Shown here: one piece after another, positions 27,001 to 44,627 of the stretch
Position numbering within the stretch: position 1 is the stretch's first letter
Layout of the letters: each line of letters opens with the position of its first letter
Assembly: GCA_037975125.1 (NCBI GenBank)
Contig: CM075850.1
Coordinates: 66,368,390 to 66,432,389 of the forward strand
Direction of reading: 5' to 3'
Source of the DNA: Latrodectus hesperus
Lineage: Eukaryota; Arthropoda; Arachnida; Araneae; Theridiidae
Length of the DNA: 64,000 nucleotides
Program-made: the position numbers and the translations under genes
Notes under the pieces: model-generated
Told to the model about the DNA's origin: nothing
What the model saw: only the letters and a program-made list of their open reading frames with translations
Database searches by the model: none

Positions 27001-30000
27001 TATAAAAATACATTAAAATGTGTGCCATAATGCATGTTAAAATGTACTTACGTTGTAAAGAATAGTTAAAGAAAACTTAAGGTTATTTCAAAGTATATTC
27101 CTATTAACATAAAACATATTATTTTTATCATCAGCTCACTTCTACTTCAATTATTGAACTTGAATTGCAAACGAGTCAGTAGTAAGCAGTAAATTAATAC
27201 AAGTATGTTAAACTCATATTTTAATGTGATATAGATATTTAAAGTCTAAAATGATATGAGATCACAAAAAACTAAACAGACATATTAATTGCTTGTGAAT
27301 GCACATATTTAAATTATTAACACTGATTATTCATAGTTCGAAATTGTAAACTTGTAAATCTTTTAGATTAAAAATATTCCCGATATAATGACTATTGTTC
27401 CGCACTTTTCTCGTCTATTTTAGTTCAAACCACTAACTCAAATACATATAGATTGACATTTGCTATTATTTCTGATAATGTCATAAATGTCTCGTAAATT
27501 CTTTTATGAATGCATTCTAGACTATCATATATGTTATTTGTACAATTCTAATGAGTCACTGAGCTTAATTTCATAAAAATTACTGATAAAAATTGTGTTA
27601 ATTTGATTGGCAACTAACTAGTTGGCAAATAAAAATAAACCTTTTTTTGTATGAAATGCTGAGATATTATAATTTTACCTTTTCAAGAGCCCAGTACTCT
27701 TTGAGCAAAATATTTTAGAGTATTTAAGTCTTTAAATTTAACTTGTGAAAATGATCAAATTTTGTTAATTTAAAGCGTTGTAATAATTTGGAAAAAGTAC
27801 AATTCTTATCTTGATGCAAATAATAAACTAAAACACGATCATTAAGAGATGTCTCAATGTTTGTAATTAATATTTAATTGTAAATTCGAAAATTTTATTA
27901 ATTAATTATGAATTTCGCAAATGTTTGTAACTAATACTTCAAAAATGTACTCGCTGTAAGCTTTGTTTCAAGCTTTTCCTATAAAAATATTCTTATTTTT
28001 AACGAAAAATAATCAATTCTATAATCAGTTATACTAAGCAGTAATTTTAAATGAAAACTAAAAATATTAACAATAAGTTTTATATAGTAAATATTAATCA
28101 TAACTTTTGAATTATATGTGGTTTAAAGTTACACATTTCGTAGAAAAAATATACCACCATTCATCACAGTTTTCTAATTTAAAATCAGCGAAAAATTTAT
28201 TTTTAATTAAGCTATCAATATTTTTTAAGTCAATGCTTAGATTGTAAATTTATTTGGAAGGCAGTCAACTACTAATAAATATATTTCAGGTAAATAAAAA
28301 CTAATTTTATCACTAAAGGAAAAATATTCTTTCTAAGATAAATTATGTGTATGAAAAAACAAAAAAGTAGGTGCTTGTATCGAATCTAATGAATATTTTA
28401 TTTTAAGGGAGTACATATGCAATTCATTTTCTTTTTCAGATATCATAGCTATGCGAATTCTTATTGTTCTTATTATTAAGTTGGAAAAAGCTTTTAATTG
28501 ATAAGGAAAACTCAGGTATTTCGGAAATAAACTTCTTTAGGTAGAAAACAACTTGATAAAAACAAAATATTATGTAATAAGTAGGTATTCAAGTATTTAG
28601 TAAGGCAATTTTAATTTTCACTGTTTTAATGAATTATAAAATTTAAATACAAATGCGTTCATCCTAATTTAAGTTTAAAGTGTGCCTCTCGAAATAAGCA
28701 CACTTATATGAATAATGAAAATTTTAAGAACTAATTTCACATACTGAGTCACTCAAAAAAAGGAAAAATATTAAATGCTTTAATAATATTTAAATTAATA
28801 AGTTTCATATAATTTTACTCTGTGGCTTATACTTACTAAATTGTTACTAATTTCAAATATGTCAGTTAAAGTTCAAGGAATGATTATAACTTTCTTAACT
28901 ACATTTAAAATTTCAACGATAAAGCTAACTTTGTAAAAATTTTATTGCATTTGAAATTTAAAACGGAAATATTTTTGAATAAAGCAACATTTAAAAATAG
29001 TTAATAATCTATTGCATCGCCGTTTATTTGTATCTCTTTCTAATTCCTATTGTAATGTCTCTTAGCAAAATGTTTACTAAATATTAAATGTGATTTAATT
29101 CATTTTCTGCTGTATTCACCAAACATGGGCTGTTTATGTATCATAAATAGAATCAACAAGATCTTCTAAAGTTGAATGCTGCTTCTTATTGCTATTAAGG
29201 TTTTTTGTTTGTAGCTCCTAAGCATTTTCAATTGCATTTAAATCTTGAAAAGTCGATGGCCTTGTCAAAAAACATGTACTTTATGTTATTCAAATAACTT
29301 TTTGAAATCTTACATCTTTCATGTTAAATCTTATCATTTTACATGAAGGTTAAACCTCCTAGAGAATAACCATATGCAACAATTGCTGCTTAATAATTCT
29401 TTATATGTTTTAGAATTCATATTTTTCTAAATTTTTTTATATTATTTTTCTCCACTTGCAGAAATTCCAATCAAAAATATAACAGAGCCCTATTTTAAAC
29501 GACGATTCCAACCGACAATTCTTTTCTTTAGAATATGCCCTTAGTGTGATTTAAACTATCAGCTTAACTAAATTGAAGCATTTTTCATCAGAAAATTTTT
29601 CCAATTAGTATTTCTCTAGATCCTCATCTAATAATGACTTCTTTGCGTAAGAATTTATGTGGTATATTGTTAAAAGTGTTTTTCATTCAAGTTTTATAAA
29701 TTTGGTGAAATCACAATTATTAACAACTGAGGATTTTAAAATATTTTCATAATACTCACTTGTAATTAGTCTTTTTCTGAACAGAGGATGAACGATATGC
29801 GTAAATCGTAAAGTTAATTTAAATTTTTCTTTTGATATTTCATTTTTACAAATTTTATTTATACTAACTTTTTCTATTTAATGTATTTTCAAAAGTACTT
29901 TTGGGCCTTTTATCATTATAGAAATATTCCAAATCTGCAAAATTTTAAAATATAAAATGCATTTTTTAAAATTTAGGTTTCTTTAGCTGAATACCCTATG

Positions 30001-31850
30001 GCAGTTTAAAAGTTAATGTACAGATGAAAAAATTGTTTTTGTTAATGTAAATAAAAACGATATTTTTGAAAAAGAAAATTTTAACTTTTTGAAAAACTAT
30101 GTATTATAACTCGAATAAAAATAATAAGCATTCTTATATTTATGGACCAAAATGTATGACAAATATTTTAAAACTAATAAATTGAATAATTAGAATTGTA
30201 AGGTATAATAACATTTTTTATACATTATACATATTATAATAAGCGATTGCTTAGACAAAAATCAACAAAATCATTTGGTATCGTTTTTAAACAAATAATG
30301 CAATTGTCCTTATTAATGAGTCACTTTGTATCTTACGGTTTACTTTTTTAAATCTTTTGGTTTATTTAAAGTAAAAAATGTTACTGCAGACATGTTCACA
30401 TTTTTTTTAAAAATTAAATATTTGTATATTATGTAGTTTTTATAATAAAAAGTGTTATTTTTTGAACAAAATATGAATTTTTTGATGTTATAATATTTTA
30501 ATCGCAACCGCAAACAATGTCGTGGAAATAAAGTTAAACTCTTCTCTAATAGCGTGAATGTTTGAAGAAAAGGAATAGGTTCTGATCGACAACAGCGATG
30601 TTTTATGCTCGTTAGACGATAGAATTTACCAAATGAAAGAACATTTGATCAGAGCGTGTGATAATAAAATTTATTCAAAATTATTTCTTTTTTAATGTAC
30701 TTTCATTATTAAGCATATCTGAATATTACTTATATATTTCTAAGTTTTGATATATATAAACTTCTTAGTAAATTATTACATTAAAATATTTCTTAAAATA
30801 TTTTATTGTAATAATATTACTATAAAACATTTCATAATAATTACAATAGTATTCTAAGTTTTAATGAATTTCTCAGAAAATTATTACTATAAAATAATTC
30901 GTGATATATGTTTTTCATTGAAAATATTATTATTCAAGCTATTTAAGTATTTTTGTTCAATTAAGTAACACAAAATTAAGTATCAATATATTTTATTCTG
31001 AGTTTGAAATATTGTCAAATTACAAATCCAATAAATTTTTAAATGAAATAAGTAAATAATGAATTAGTTTTTAAATATAAATGAACTGCTAGAAATAAAT
31101 TTCAAGAGCACAGGTTTCTTTGGGAAAATTCTATCGATATTTATAGAATACTTAAGAACCATATTAATGCGAATAATCTTCCAGCTTTCAATATTATTGA
31201 ACAAAAATAATATTGTAAATATTCACAAAATACTTTACAATAATTTTTACATAAATTATTGTAAACAAACAATTAATGAACTTTACATAAAATACTTCAC
31301 AAAACAAATATTCACAAAAAAATAAAGAACTTTTAAATTTTTTTATCCCAAAATTCATTGAAATATCCAGTTTAGAATAATTTTTCTGATGAGTTTTAAA
31401 ATATAATTCACAATAATGAAGAAGTCAGAATTTTATAACTCACCGTTTTTATTCACTTAATAAAAAGTACTTCTCAAAGTAATTATTCAGAAATAAGGTG
31501 TTTTATAAAATTACCCATGATTAAATAATCCGATAAGTAAAATTGTTAAATATTTATTAGATGAAAAATAATTTCTTAGTCTTCTCAAAAATGACTTTTT
31601 CATCTTCTTTCATACATATCTAAGTGAAGTATGGATATTTAATTTGCTAAATAATTTTATCAAACTTAAGAAATTCTAATGTAAAGAAAATGCATCAGTA
31701 AACAAACTTTTTCTGTAAAAATAGGAGTTGAAAAGACACATATTATAGAAAAAGAAAGAAAAAAATAATTGAGTAGGAAACAAAAGTAACGAATAAAGTT
31801 TGAACATAAAAGAAAGTTGGAAACTTTTTCCGAATAAAAAACAAAAGTAA
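24081..31850. other. Long AT-rich desert, nothing recognised
   Basis: Almost 8 kb without any open frame of 60 codons, repeat element, microsatellite or RNA gene that I can support. It is dominated by short A and T runs. Confidence 0.6.
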
Positions 31851-32170
31851 AGGATCGGAGCTACGTACTAAGCAAAGAGATAACGACACGCACATACTTT
31901 TAGAATTAATGGCAGTTTCTTATTAGTTGTTTATGTTTTACATTTTTATCTAGTGTTTTTAACTGTTTCTGTATTCAGCAGCGCAGAAAACAATCAGATA
32001 TCTCAGACTCTGACTTTTTGGGAAATCGTTTGGAGAAGCTTCCCTTCAAAACGCGATTAAAATCCGGTGGGGAATTAATTTCCCTTTAACTCCTCGGGAT
32101 GAGATAAAAAAGTGTTTGGGTAAAGAAACAGGTTCTACTTGAGAGTAGAACGTTCTATTATTATTATTTG
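31851..32170 (+). other. Compositionally distinct stretch, possible exon-like segment
   Basis: Visibly richer in G+C than the DNA on either side. A pyrimidine-rich run ending in CTGTTTCTGTATTCAG (to about 31980) resembles a 3' splice site. The following sequence stays open in one frame for 36 codons (QRRKQSDISDSDFLG at its start) before a stop near 32089. No protein family is recognised. A small hairpin (GTTCTACT, TGAG, AGTAGAAC) lies at 32132-32151. It could equally be a decayed repeat. Confidence 0.25.
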
Positions 32171-35100
32171 GAGCATTCTTTTTTGTCTTAGAGTTCAGCA
32201 GTGTATTTATAAATTTATATTTACCTGCACATATATAAGTACAGTAATATATTAAAATTTACCTTCCTATAAAATTTTGGTTTTCTTGAATAATACTTTT
32301 TAATTAAAAATTTATCGTAAGTTATTATAAATTATGCAAATACTTGATTGTTTCTATAGAATTGTAAATTGTTCCATTTCTTAGTCATCATTTTATATAG
32401 TATATTTGGCATCATATTAATTGTTTTATTAAGAAAAACTATTTAAAAAACATTTTAATTTTATATATGATACGGAATTAATAAGGATTGAATGATATTT
32501 TAAATAAAATTTATGTAGAAATATCCTGGATTGATTCAAATCCTGTAATAAATCGTGAAAATATAAGATATAAGACTAGTGAGATTACCATATAAGTAGA
32601 AAATAAAAAGTATACAAAATCATATCGTTGTAAAAAAATGGAATCTCACTAAACTAGATAAAAGGCATAAAATATATATATAAGAGGCACCTAGGAATAA
32701 AAAAATTTTTTTATACCAGCCAGTCTTTAGACCAGAATACCATCATTGTCGACTTTCTTCGCAAAATGTATTTTCATGTTGGAGACATGTTTGTTAGAAG
32801 GTATTTTGGTATGATGGACAACTGCAAGTTACTAGAGATGTACTGTCAAGGGCTTCTAGAGAAAATTCTACTCGTCTAATATGGAATTTTGGTTTGGGTA
32901 TTTCATCTGAAAAGCAAATCTTCGAATATTTTCACTTGCTTAACCCTTTCAAGATGGTACGCTTGTACCTAAGACAAACCTTTGGGATAGACAGATAGGA
33001 ATAATCTTACAGGGTGGGAATTTCACGTCATTAAGCCTAACTTAAAGGAAAAAAATCATAAAAAAATGTTTTAAATTCTAACATGCTAATTTTTAGAACA
33101 ATTTCAAGGGATAGTATAATATTTTATAAATTTTAAGATTTAGAGATTTTTACTCCAAAATGTTTATTAAAAATATCTATCTTGAAGAAAAAAAAGTTTT
33201 GAAAGTGCTATTTAAATTATTCAGTAGTTTTAAATGACAAAAATCATCAATTAACATTCATACTTATAAAAAGGATGCACGCTAAAATAAATAAGATTTA
33301 AAATAAAGGGGTTGATGTGGAAAATCTTAAAGCACAATGAAACGCATGCAGAAAATGTTGTTTTGTTGCGTTTGTGTTTCAGAAATATTAAAATTATAGC
33401 TTTCTAGCTTCTTAAGAAATGAATCCACACTTTCATTTATGCAAATGGTCAATCTATTATTCATATGGGTATATTAATCCTCTAATAAGTAATACTTTCT
33501 CTCATAATAATTTGGTTTTGAAAGAGTATTCAATCACAAGAAAAAATCCAAATAAGTTTCTTCTAATCAGATGTATATGTGAAGTATGGAAGCAACTCAA
33601 AATAATTGAAACCTTTTGCAATTCATACACTGTGCTAAAACAACTCATACACTTAACAAAATCTTTTGACTTCCGGCCGTGGCTTTCTACCATTCTGATA
33701 TCTACTTTAATCCACGCACTTTGGGATATAATTTTCTTTTCTTTACTGAATCATAGAAATAAGAATTTTTTCATCTATTCAATCACACCATTCAATAGAT
33801 TTTCGTATTGTTATAGTTTTAACCTTAATGATTGAATATTAGTTTATATTTCCGGGGAGGTTTTAGATATCAATAAATGCTATGTTGCCAGTAGTATAAC
33901 AAAAATAACTCTTAAACAGTGGCTAAATGTTTTCATTTAGGGGAATATAAGTGATTAAAATGTAAATATTTATCATTTTTATAGATACATTTTATAATTC
34001 CACAAAACACTTTTACTTTTCAAACGTTTTGAATTGTTAAACAGTACAATTTCGTTTAGGATTTGAATGTCATTAATTTATGTTTTTTTAATATCATAAC
34101 TCAGCAATTGCAATTATAGCAAAGTTATTGAACCTTATATATAATTATCTGGTTTAATGATAATACTAAACTAAAATAACATTTAATAAGAATGTTATTT
34201 TTAGATGCTGTATCTTATTTCAGAGATAAATGATAAACAAATTGAATTTTTTTAATATGAAAGCGTATCTAAATCTTGATGAATAACATAATTTTCTAAT
34301 ATATTGAGAATAAAGATCTGCACGCTTTTCTAATTTTTTCTATAAATTTGAAATAAAATTAATATAAAAGTAATAAAAATAATTAATATAATATTTTAAA
34401 AAATATAAATGATAGAAAAGATTGAATTCAAGATTGATACTACTTTCAAGATCAATATTTTGAAAATTTGATCAAATTGGAATTTAAAAAACTACCCTTT
34501 TTATCGCAATGCACAAAAATTAAATTATTTTAAATATTTTATTTGTGGAGAAATGCATGTAAATTCAGAAAACTAGCTATAAAAATCATGAATACGTCAG
34601 ACGATATAGCTAAGATGACGTTATCTTTAAAACAACAAATTGAAATTCAATGTTTGTTCTTTCATAGTTAATATTTGCAATAAAAATATTTATTTTTACT
34701 TTTAAATCATCAAGTTGTTTCTATCTTACCCTACATATTGATATAATAAGATAAACTTCTCCACCAATAGTCTATTTAAGGTGATTAACACGTGTATCAT
34801 ATTTAGCTTTTTAACCTGTTGTAATAAAGTTATTATGTGGATACATGAGTTACATTTTAATTCGATGAAAGGAGACTCTTTAACCAATTATGAGAAAGAA
34901 TACGTAAAAAACTAATATTGAATATTCTCATTGAAATTACAGGATAATCAAGTAACTGAAAATTTTTCTATCGCATTTGTCTTTTATAAGTAGTTAAAAT
35001 AATTTTGACTTTTAACTATGGTAATTTTCCTTTAGGTTTGATAAGTCTATCTAATATAATATCTTAGTTTGGTATTATGTATTTTGGAACTTTGTTAGAA

Positions 35101-35570
35101 ATTTTAAAATTGGATAATAATTATTCAACAATTTCAATATGATCTTAATTATAATAGGAGTTCTTAAAATAATGGGAATTATTGAAATATGCATGAACTA
35201 TTTTAATTAATCATAATTTATTTGTAATCTATTTAATTTCCTTTAAAATTTCAAAAACATCTTTCGAACATGAATTCATCTGTTAAAGAATAATGTAATG
35301 GTAATATAAAAGAGTCTTTAAAAATTTATTAAAGATTGAATGGATTGATAAATTGATTAAAAGATTTTAATGATAAAATAACATTAAAGGTATTGATGCT
35401 TATGGAAAGTATACATCAGCTTTTAATTAAATTTTCAAGAACTTCCAACTTGTAGAACATACTAATCAGTACAAACTGGAACCACAAATGTATCGTTATA
35501 ATTTCCAATGCTGAGTAGTCACAAGCACGCGACTCATTTACCTCTTCTTCATACTTAATTATTCTCTTCA
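32171..35570. other. AT-rich non-coding DNA, nothing recognised
   Basis: The longest frame, plus strand 33419-33835 (138 codons), is open by length but has a chance-like composition, a competing frame on the other strand and no motif, so I do not call a gene. The stretch 32720-33010 is slightly richer in G+C and could be an old repeat. Confidence 0.5.
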
Positions 35571-35579
35571 TTTAATTAC

Positions 35580-35839
35580 CCGCTACTTTCCCGGCGAAGC
35601 AAATAGTGCTCTTTTCTCCCATTCCAACTTTTCGCGATGACGCGAACGACCGCCAGGGGTCGCTCTAACGCTACATCCGCATCTTATACAGTTCCAAACT
35701 CTCAGGAAAGGGAGGGAATGAATGGAGTGAGAAAAAGGGGGAAAAGCGGGAGGATGTGGATCTATCCCGTTCCCAGGATTCTCCAGTTTCTCGGCTGATG
35801 TTGTATCAGGTAGTAGAAAGTATCAGCTCATCGGAAAAG
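35580..35839 (+). promoter_or_regulatory. Candidate CpG-dense promoter and first exon of a host gene
   Basis: About eleven CpG dinucleotides crowd into 35590-35700 (for example TTCGCGATGACGCGAACGAC), while CpG is rare almost everywhere else in the window. The block then runs through purine-rich DNA to CGGAAAAG|GTAAGTTC, an excellent 5' splice site with exon end at 35839. Two start codons are visible. ATG at 35718 opens a 26-codon frame that stops at 35796-35798. ATG at 35798, overlapping that stop, reads MLYQVVESISSSEK, exactly 14 codons, into the donor in phase 0. The first would be an upstream ORF, the second a possible true start, although its context (C at -3) is weak. CCGCCAGGGGTCGCT at 35650-35664 resembles a CTCF site. 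No downstream exon is recognisable, so the gene, if real, has a long first intron. It could instead be an old GC-rich repeat. Confidence 0.4.
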
Positions 35840-39754
<3,915 letters not shown>

Positions 39755-39805
39755 ACAGGAGTCTGTGGTTTAAGTGGATTCCAAACCACAATAATCCACA
39801 CCCGA
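39755..39805 (-). repeat. Fragment of SINE family A, minus strand
   Basis: The minus strand reads GTGGATTATTGTGGTTTGGA, then ATCCACTTAAACCACAGACTCC, matching the body of the SINE at 48094-48140. Only this middle segment is left. Confidence 0.55.
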
Positions 39806-40026
39806 GGTAATAGTCTAATTCACGAACTTTTGAGCTTAAGTATAGATCTTATAATTCTACTATCTTCGCAGCAAGTATATTGAATATTAAATATGTAACA
39901 AGTAAGCAAAAGTGTTAAAATGTTTAAGAAGAAAGGCTATTTTGACATTAATTATAGTGTATTAATGTTTCTCATTTAATATTGCAAAAAGTGATACTTA
40001 AGGTAATCTATTGAGTATGCATGCAT

Positions 40027-40029
<3 letters not shown>

Positions 40030-40082
<53 letters not shown>

Positions 40083-40122
40083 TATATATGTATAGTATAT
40101 ATATATATATATATATATGATG

Positions 40123-40161
<39 letters not shown>
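40030..40161. repeat. Compound microsatellite (AT)n-(GTAT)-(TG)n
   Basis: AT units at 40031-40079, mixed TATG/TATA units to about 40135, then a pure TG run to 40161. Spurious Tyr-Ile and Thr-His frames run through it on the minus strand. Confidence 0.95.
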
Positions 40162-40191
40162 AACATGCACGCAACGCCAAGCCAAGCATAA

Positions 40192-40239
40192 ATATCTTTT
40201 CTTAAGCTTTGGTTAATATCTTTTCTTGGGCTTTGGTTA
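40192..40239. repeat. 24-bp tandem duplication
   Basis: ATATCTTTTCTTAAGCTTTG plus GTTA at 40192-40215 is repeated at 40216-40239 with two substitutions (AA to GG). A B-box-like GGGTTTGAGACC on the minus strand lies immediately beyond, so this may be the edge of an old SINE. Confidence 0.8.
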
Positions 40240-42964
40240 AGGTCTCAAACCCGTGAAATATGAACACCATTAGTAATTAAAACTCTGATTCTCGTGCGCG
40301 GAATAAAGTAGTCACTGAATTTTTATTGTATATCTTATAAAGCATTATCATATTTTTCTTCTTATTTTATACAATTGTGCATGTTGCACGCATGTATACA
40401 GAAGTTACAACCGTATTCTCTTTATACTTGAAAATCTAAACTAAACAGCTCATATAAAACCTATGAAAACTGCCCAAATATTGCATCATTACCAAAATTG
40501 TTATTTATATTTTAAGAGTATGTATACTAAGAATTTTGAAACTATTATAATATCGCTCGTAATTTACATAAAAATCTCATGTATTTTTAATTCATCTCAT
40601 TGCTATTCCCAGCATTAGATTATAGTACAATTAATTAAAAAAGATTAATACTAAGTGAAAGAGAGGAATTCAAAACTTTCGATCGTAGTTTTAACTTTTA
40701 TTTATGTTATGAAAATATTGGATACATTTTGATGTACAAATAATTAACATTATTGTAGGGAAAATAAATAATTTATTAAGTTAATTAAATAAAATTATAA
40801 TATTATTAGCATTATTAAATAGATATACTTGTTTAATAAAAGAAATAAAGTATGGCCTTTAAAAATGCCTATATATCTTTTGATTTTTCAGAAAAATAAA
40901 TATATAAAATAGAAACAATCCCATTTTGTTTATAATCGATTATTGTTGGATAATTATGAAATATCCTTTAAAATTTCAAGTATTCATTATTTTTTTTATA
41001 AAAATTTTTGTGCCAATTCATATTCATTTTTCATTTTAAAATAACTTACATTTTCAAGTATTGCAAGGTGTGAGGTTCATATTCACCAACAATACTGACA
41101 AATTTGGCTAGGACTGTAAAATTGTTGATAGATATAGGTAACTTGGCGATTTTTTTCGAATACAATATGGAAAATACGATGATTATTAAGGAAATGGCTC
41201 AATTAAGTCCACTGATTGTATATAAGTTATCTGAAAGTATAATAAAAGTATATTAGATTTAAATTATCTGAAAATTCTAGATTAAGAATTATTCTAAATT
41301 AAATATAGATTTTTACAGAAATATTTTCCAGATCCAAACCTACAAAATACCATTTTTCCAGAATGATATTACAAAATTACTAAGCTTGGAATCCCGAAAT
41401 AAAAGTTAAGTAAGCTTCGTAATTTAAGTTGATTTAAAATTCCCAGTTGCATGAAAATAAATTTCTATTAAGGTTACTTGCAAATAGTAAAGAAAAATGA
41501 ATAGTTTCGTATTCAAATAATCTGGCGAAAATTCGAATAATTTGTGCCACGTTATCTGAAAATCAATTCATTAAAAATGTGCAAAATTATTTCGAAATGA
41601 ACATAGAGAAAAAAATTCCTTAAAATGTAAGTCTCATCCAATTTTTTGCTTTAATGTAAAACTGCTTCGTTTTATAATTTTTTGTCAAATAAATAATATT
41701 TTTATTTTAAAATATCTATATCTAATGTTTTGCAGTATTCAAAATTTCATTCGTACTTATATGTATTTAATGGTATTAGCCATATTTTTTTAAAACTGCA
41801 TTTTCATGCACATTCTTTCCCTTATGTAATTTTGAATATTTATTTAAATTAAAATTTTAGCTTAAATACATTATTTTGTTTTCATTTCTCCCCTATTTTA
41901 TAAATGATTACAAATCTAATCGTTTTTGCTAGAAAAACACGGAAATATTCAGAGGATAATAAGGTATTTATATTTTAAAGATCTAAACTTTGTTATATAA
42001 AAAGAATAAGTATTCATTGAAATTTTCTTGTAATGATTAATCATTTTTAGAATTCGAGCAGTTCTTTATTAACATTTTCCATTTGTAAGTTTTATTCCAA
42101 AGTGAAAATGCTTGTATCATTAGTAATAATAATAAATCTCACTTAATAATGCTAAGTAAATTTTATGAAGACTTGAGGAGTGGTCTATAAATTGTTGCAG
42201 TATTTTATTTTTATACTAATTTACTTAAAATTCACCTTTGTATCTAGCGCTATTAGTTTCTAATATCAGTGAGTATTTTTCATTTTTATAAAAAGAAATT
42301 AAATAATTTCAGAATAAAAAAGTTTTTTTTGATTAAAATTTAACACGAAGAAATGTTTTTTTTAAAATTCATTCAATTTATTTCCAGTTAAGTTTATTCT
42401 TCAATGTCATAAATATCCCAGTTTGTTTTGATACACAATTTTTATATACAAAATTTGTTGAAAAATTTTCAATTATTGATGTATTTTTGTACTTTTTGTT
42501 CCCCTATCACATGCTTAAGTATTTAATCAAAAGCGTTAAAATCAACAAAATTCAAATATTTATTATAAGTACATAACATTATATGTAGCATTAAAGTATT
42601 CATTGTTTTTAACAAATGTCTTTATATTTCAGGAGTACCTATTATTCTTACCTGCCCAATTTATCACCTTAAAGCAAATGAAAAACTGCATGTAAAAGAT
42701 AATAGTAAGATCTTTCTTAAATATCGAGATTAAAGATGAGAGAAATAAAATTAAAATTTTTATTAAAAATGCAGATCCTATAAAATATTTTATTCAATCA
42801 ATAAATCTCAGACTTGTTTTTGAATGTTTTTTTAATCATTACATGACTAAAAATAAAGGAAAAAATATTAATGAAAAGTTGCATCAAATAAATAGATCTA
42901 ATGGTAATTTGGGATTTAACTTTTAATAGTTTACATCCCTTATAAAAGTTTTTTGTTTATTCCT
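40240..42964. other. AT-rich non-coding DNA, nothing recognised
   Basis: No gene, RNA or repeat can be supported here. Confidence 0.55.
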
Positions 42965-43345
42965 GGAAAGTTATATGTATACCAGTAAGATATTTAAAAA
43001 TGCATAGTTATACCTGTTTTCACCTTAAAAGTAACAATCATATTTAACTATTTCTGTTCCACTTGAAAAATAGTTAATTCCTTCGCTAGATCTAGAAGTA
43101 ATTTTTGAATTTACTTTTAAACATTTATATCAATAATGAATTTTTTGCTTATGCATGAAAAATCTACATATATCAATAAGATACTTAAAACACATAATTA
43201 TATTTAAGGAGACCTTCAATATATTTAGTTTATATTATAAATCTTTTCTCACTTTCATTTTCACCTTAAAAGTGACTATCATCTTTTTACCACTTCTATT
43301 CCATCTGAAAAATTGTCAATTCCCTAGCTATTTTAAAAGCATTGA
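42965..43345. repeat. Degenerate tandem duplication, offset about 190-240 bp
   Basis: TTCACCTTAAAAGTAACAAT near 43019 recurs as TTCACCTTAAAAGTGACTAT near 43259. The matches continue through TCTGTTCCACTTGAAAAAT versus TCTATTCCATCTGAAAAAT and TTAATTCCTTCGCTAG versus TCAATTCCCTAGCTA. Upstream, AGTAAGATATTTAAAA corresponds to AATAAGATACTTAAAA about 190 bp later, so the second unit carries an insertion of about 50 bp. The frame at 43155-43355 lies inside the second unit and is not a gene. Confidence 0.7.
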
Positions 43346-44620
43346 CGTGCTATGAATATATGAATTTAAACTGAATCAAAGTGAGTCTGAAAATTTTATT
43401 CCTTTTTTTATGTCTGAAACATATATTTATTAAATATTTTTCAATAACGTATTCTTTTTCATCCTGAGAAATATCATCTTTAATTTTTCAATTTTTGACA
43501 GTTCCTTTGATAGAACAGGAAAGGAATAAGAAATAAAAATATGGAGTCGGATAAAAAATAATCAGTTTTTATAAAACTCAGGTTTTCACAGAGAATTTTA
43601 AAAGCTTCGTTTCAGGAAGATGGAGATAGATACTGGAAATTGAGTCTGGCTATGATTTTGCAGTGATTATATTTCTCAGATTCGTGATACCCAGATTACA
43701 CTATTATAAATGAATAAATGAAAGCTCTTTTTTACTCTCTTTCAAAAAATGTTCTATTTCTTTCCATCTTTCATTCTAATATTCAAACTCCTTTAATCGT
43801 TTTTATATGCCATGGGATGAAGTATATAATCGCATACATATGATGTATATGGTTATCTACGTATACATATACATATGTAAGAAATGTTTTACACCAACAT
43901 TTAATTTTTTTCCCACTTGAAAGCATGATAAAAATATGTTACCTTAATATTGTTTTTAGTAGGAACAAATTAAATTAAATTTTAATTGCATACGATTTAT
44001 TAATTTTTTAAGTGTTGTATTTCTTTTAATGCTTGAAGTTCAGCTGTAATATTAATTCAAATGTGCTGTGTTGTATTGAAAGATCGAAACACCATAAGAA
44101 ATCCAAAGAAATGTTAAACAAGTTAGAAACATGCAAGTAATTTGAGTTTATAAAGTAACTATGTAAATGTGGGACAGCAAACTTACAAAAATTTTGCAGA
44201 CGGTTTCCATATGGTCTACAAAATTACAAACATTGATTTTGTAAAGGAGAGAATAAATATATTTTTCAAATAGAATTTCGTGAAAAACATCCCCAAGAAA
44301 AAACTTCGAAGTAAGACTTCATGGAAATATTTCATAATTATTAATGTAATGAGTGTAAAGAAGACATATAACCCCAGGAATAGGGAACATAATACGTCGT
44401 CATTAGGAAAGAATAGATTTTTCAATTTATTGGTAATACTATGAAATTGCTTTTCAAATGTTTGTATAGCATTGGAGTTCATTTACAAGTATGTCATTGT
44501 TAAAGTAAACAATGTTTCAACTACTGAGATGTCTGGATATGGGATTTGGTAAATTAAGATGAACATGGTATATATGAATCTGAACCATTAATTTTACCAA
44601 TGGTCTTACCATCACAATAT
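43346..44620. other. AT-rich non-coding DNA, nothing firm
   Basis: A possible third, much more diverged unit of the preceding repeat lies near 43440-43515 (CTGAGAAATATCATCTTTAA, then TTTTTGACAGTTCC). The minus-strand frame at 44216-44482 has no recognisable domain. Confidence 0.45.
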
Positions 44621-44627
44621 CTTTTTT

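Noticed and set aside
33419..33835. 138-codon plus-strand open frame
   Set aside because: It is long for this window but has a low-complexity, AT-driven composition, no motif, no splice context and a competing frame on the other strand.
40240..40320. SINE on the minus strand beside the compound microsatellite
   Set aside because: A B-box-like GGGTTTGAGACC is present, but no A box or match to the SINE bodies could be found.
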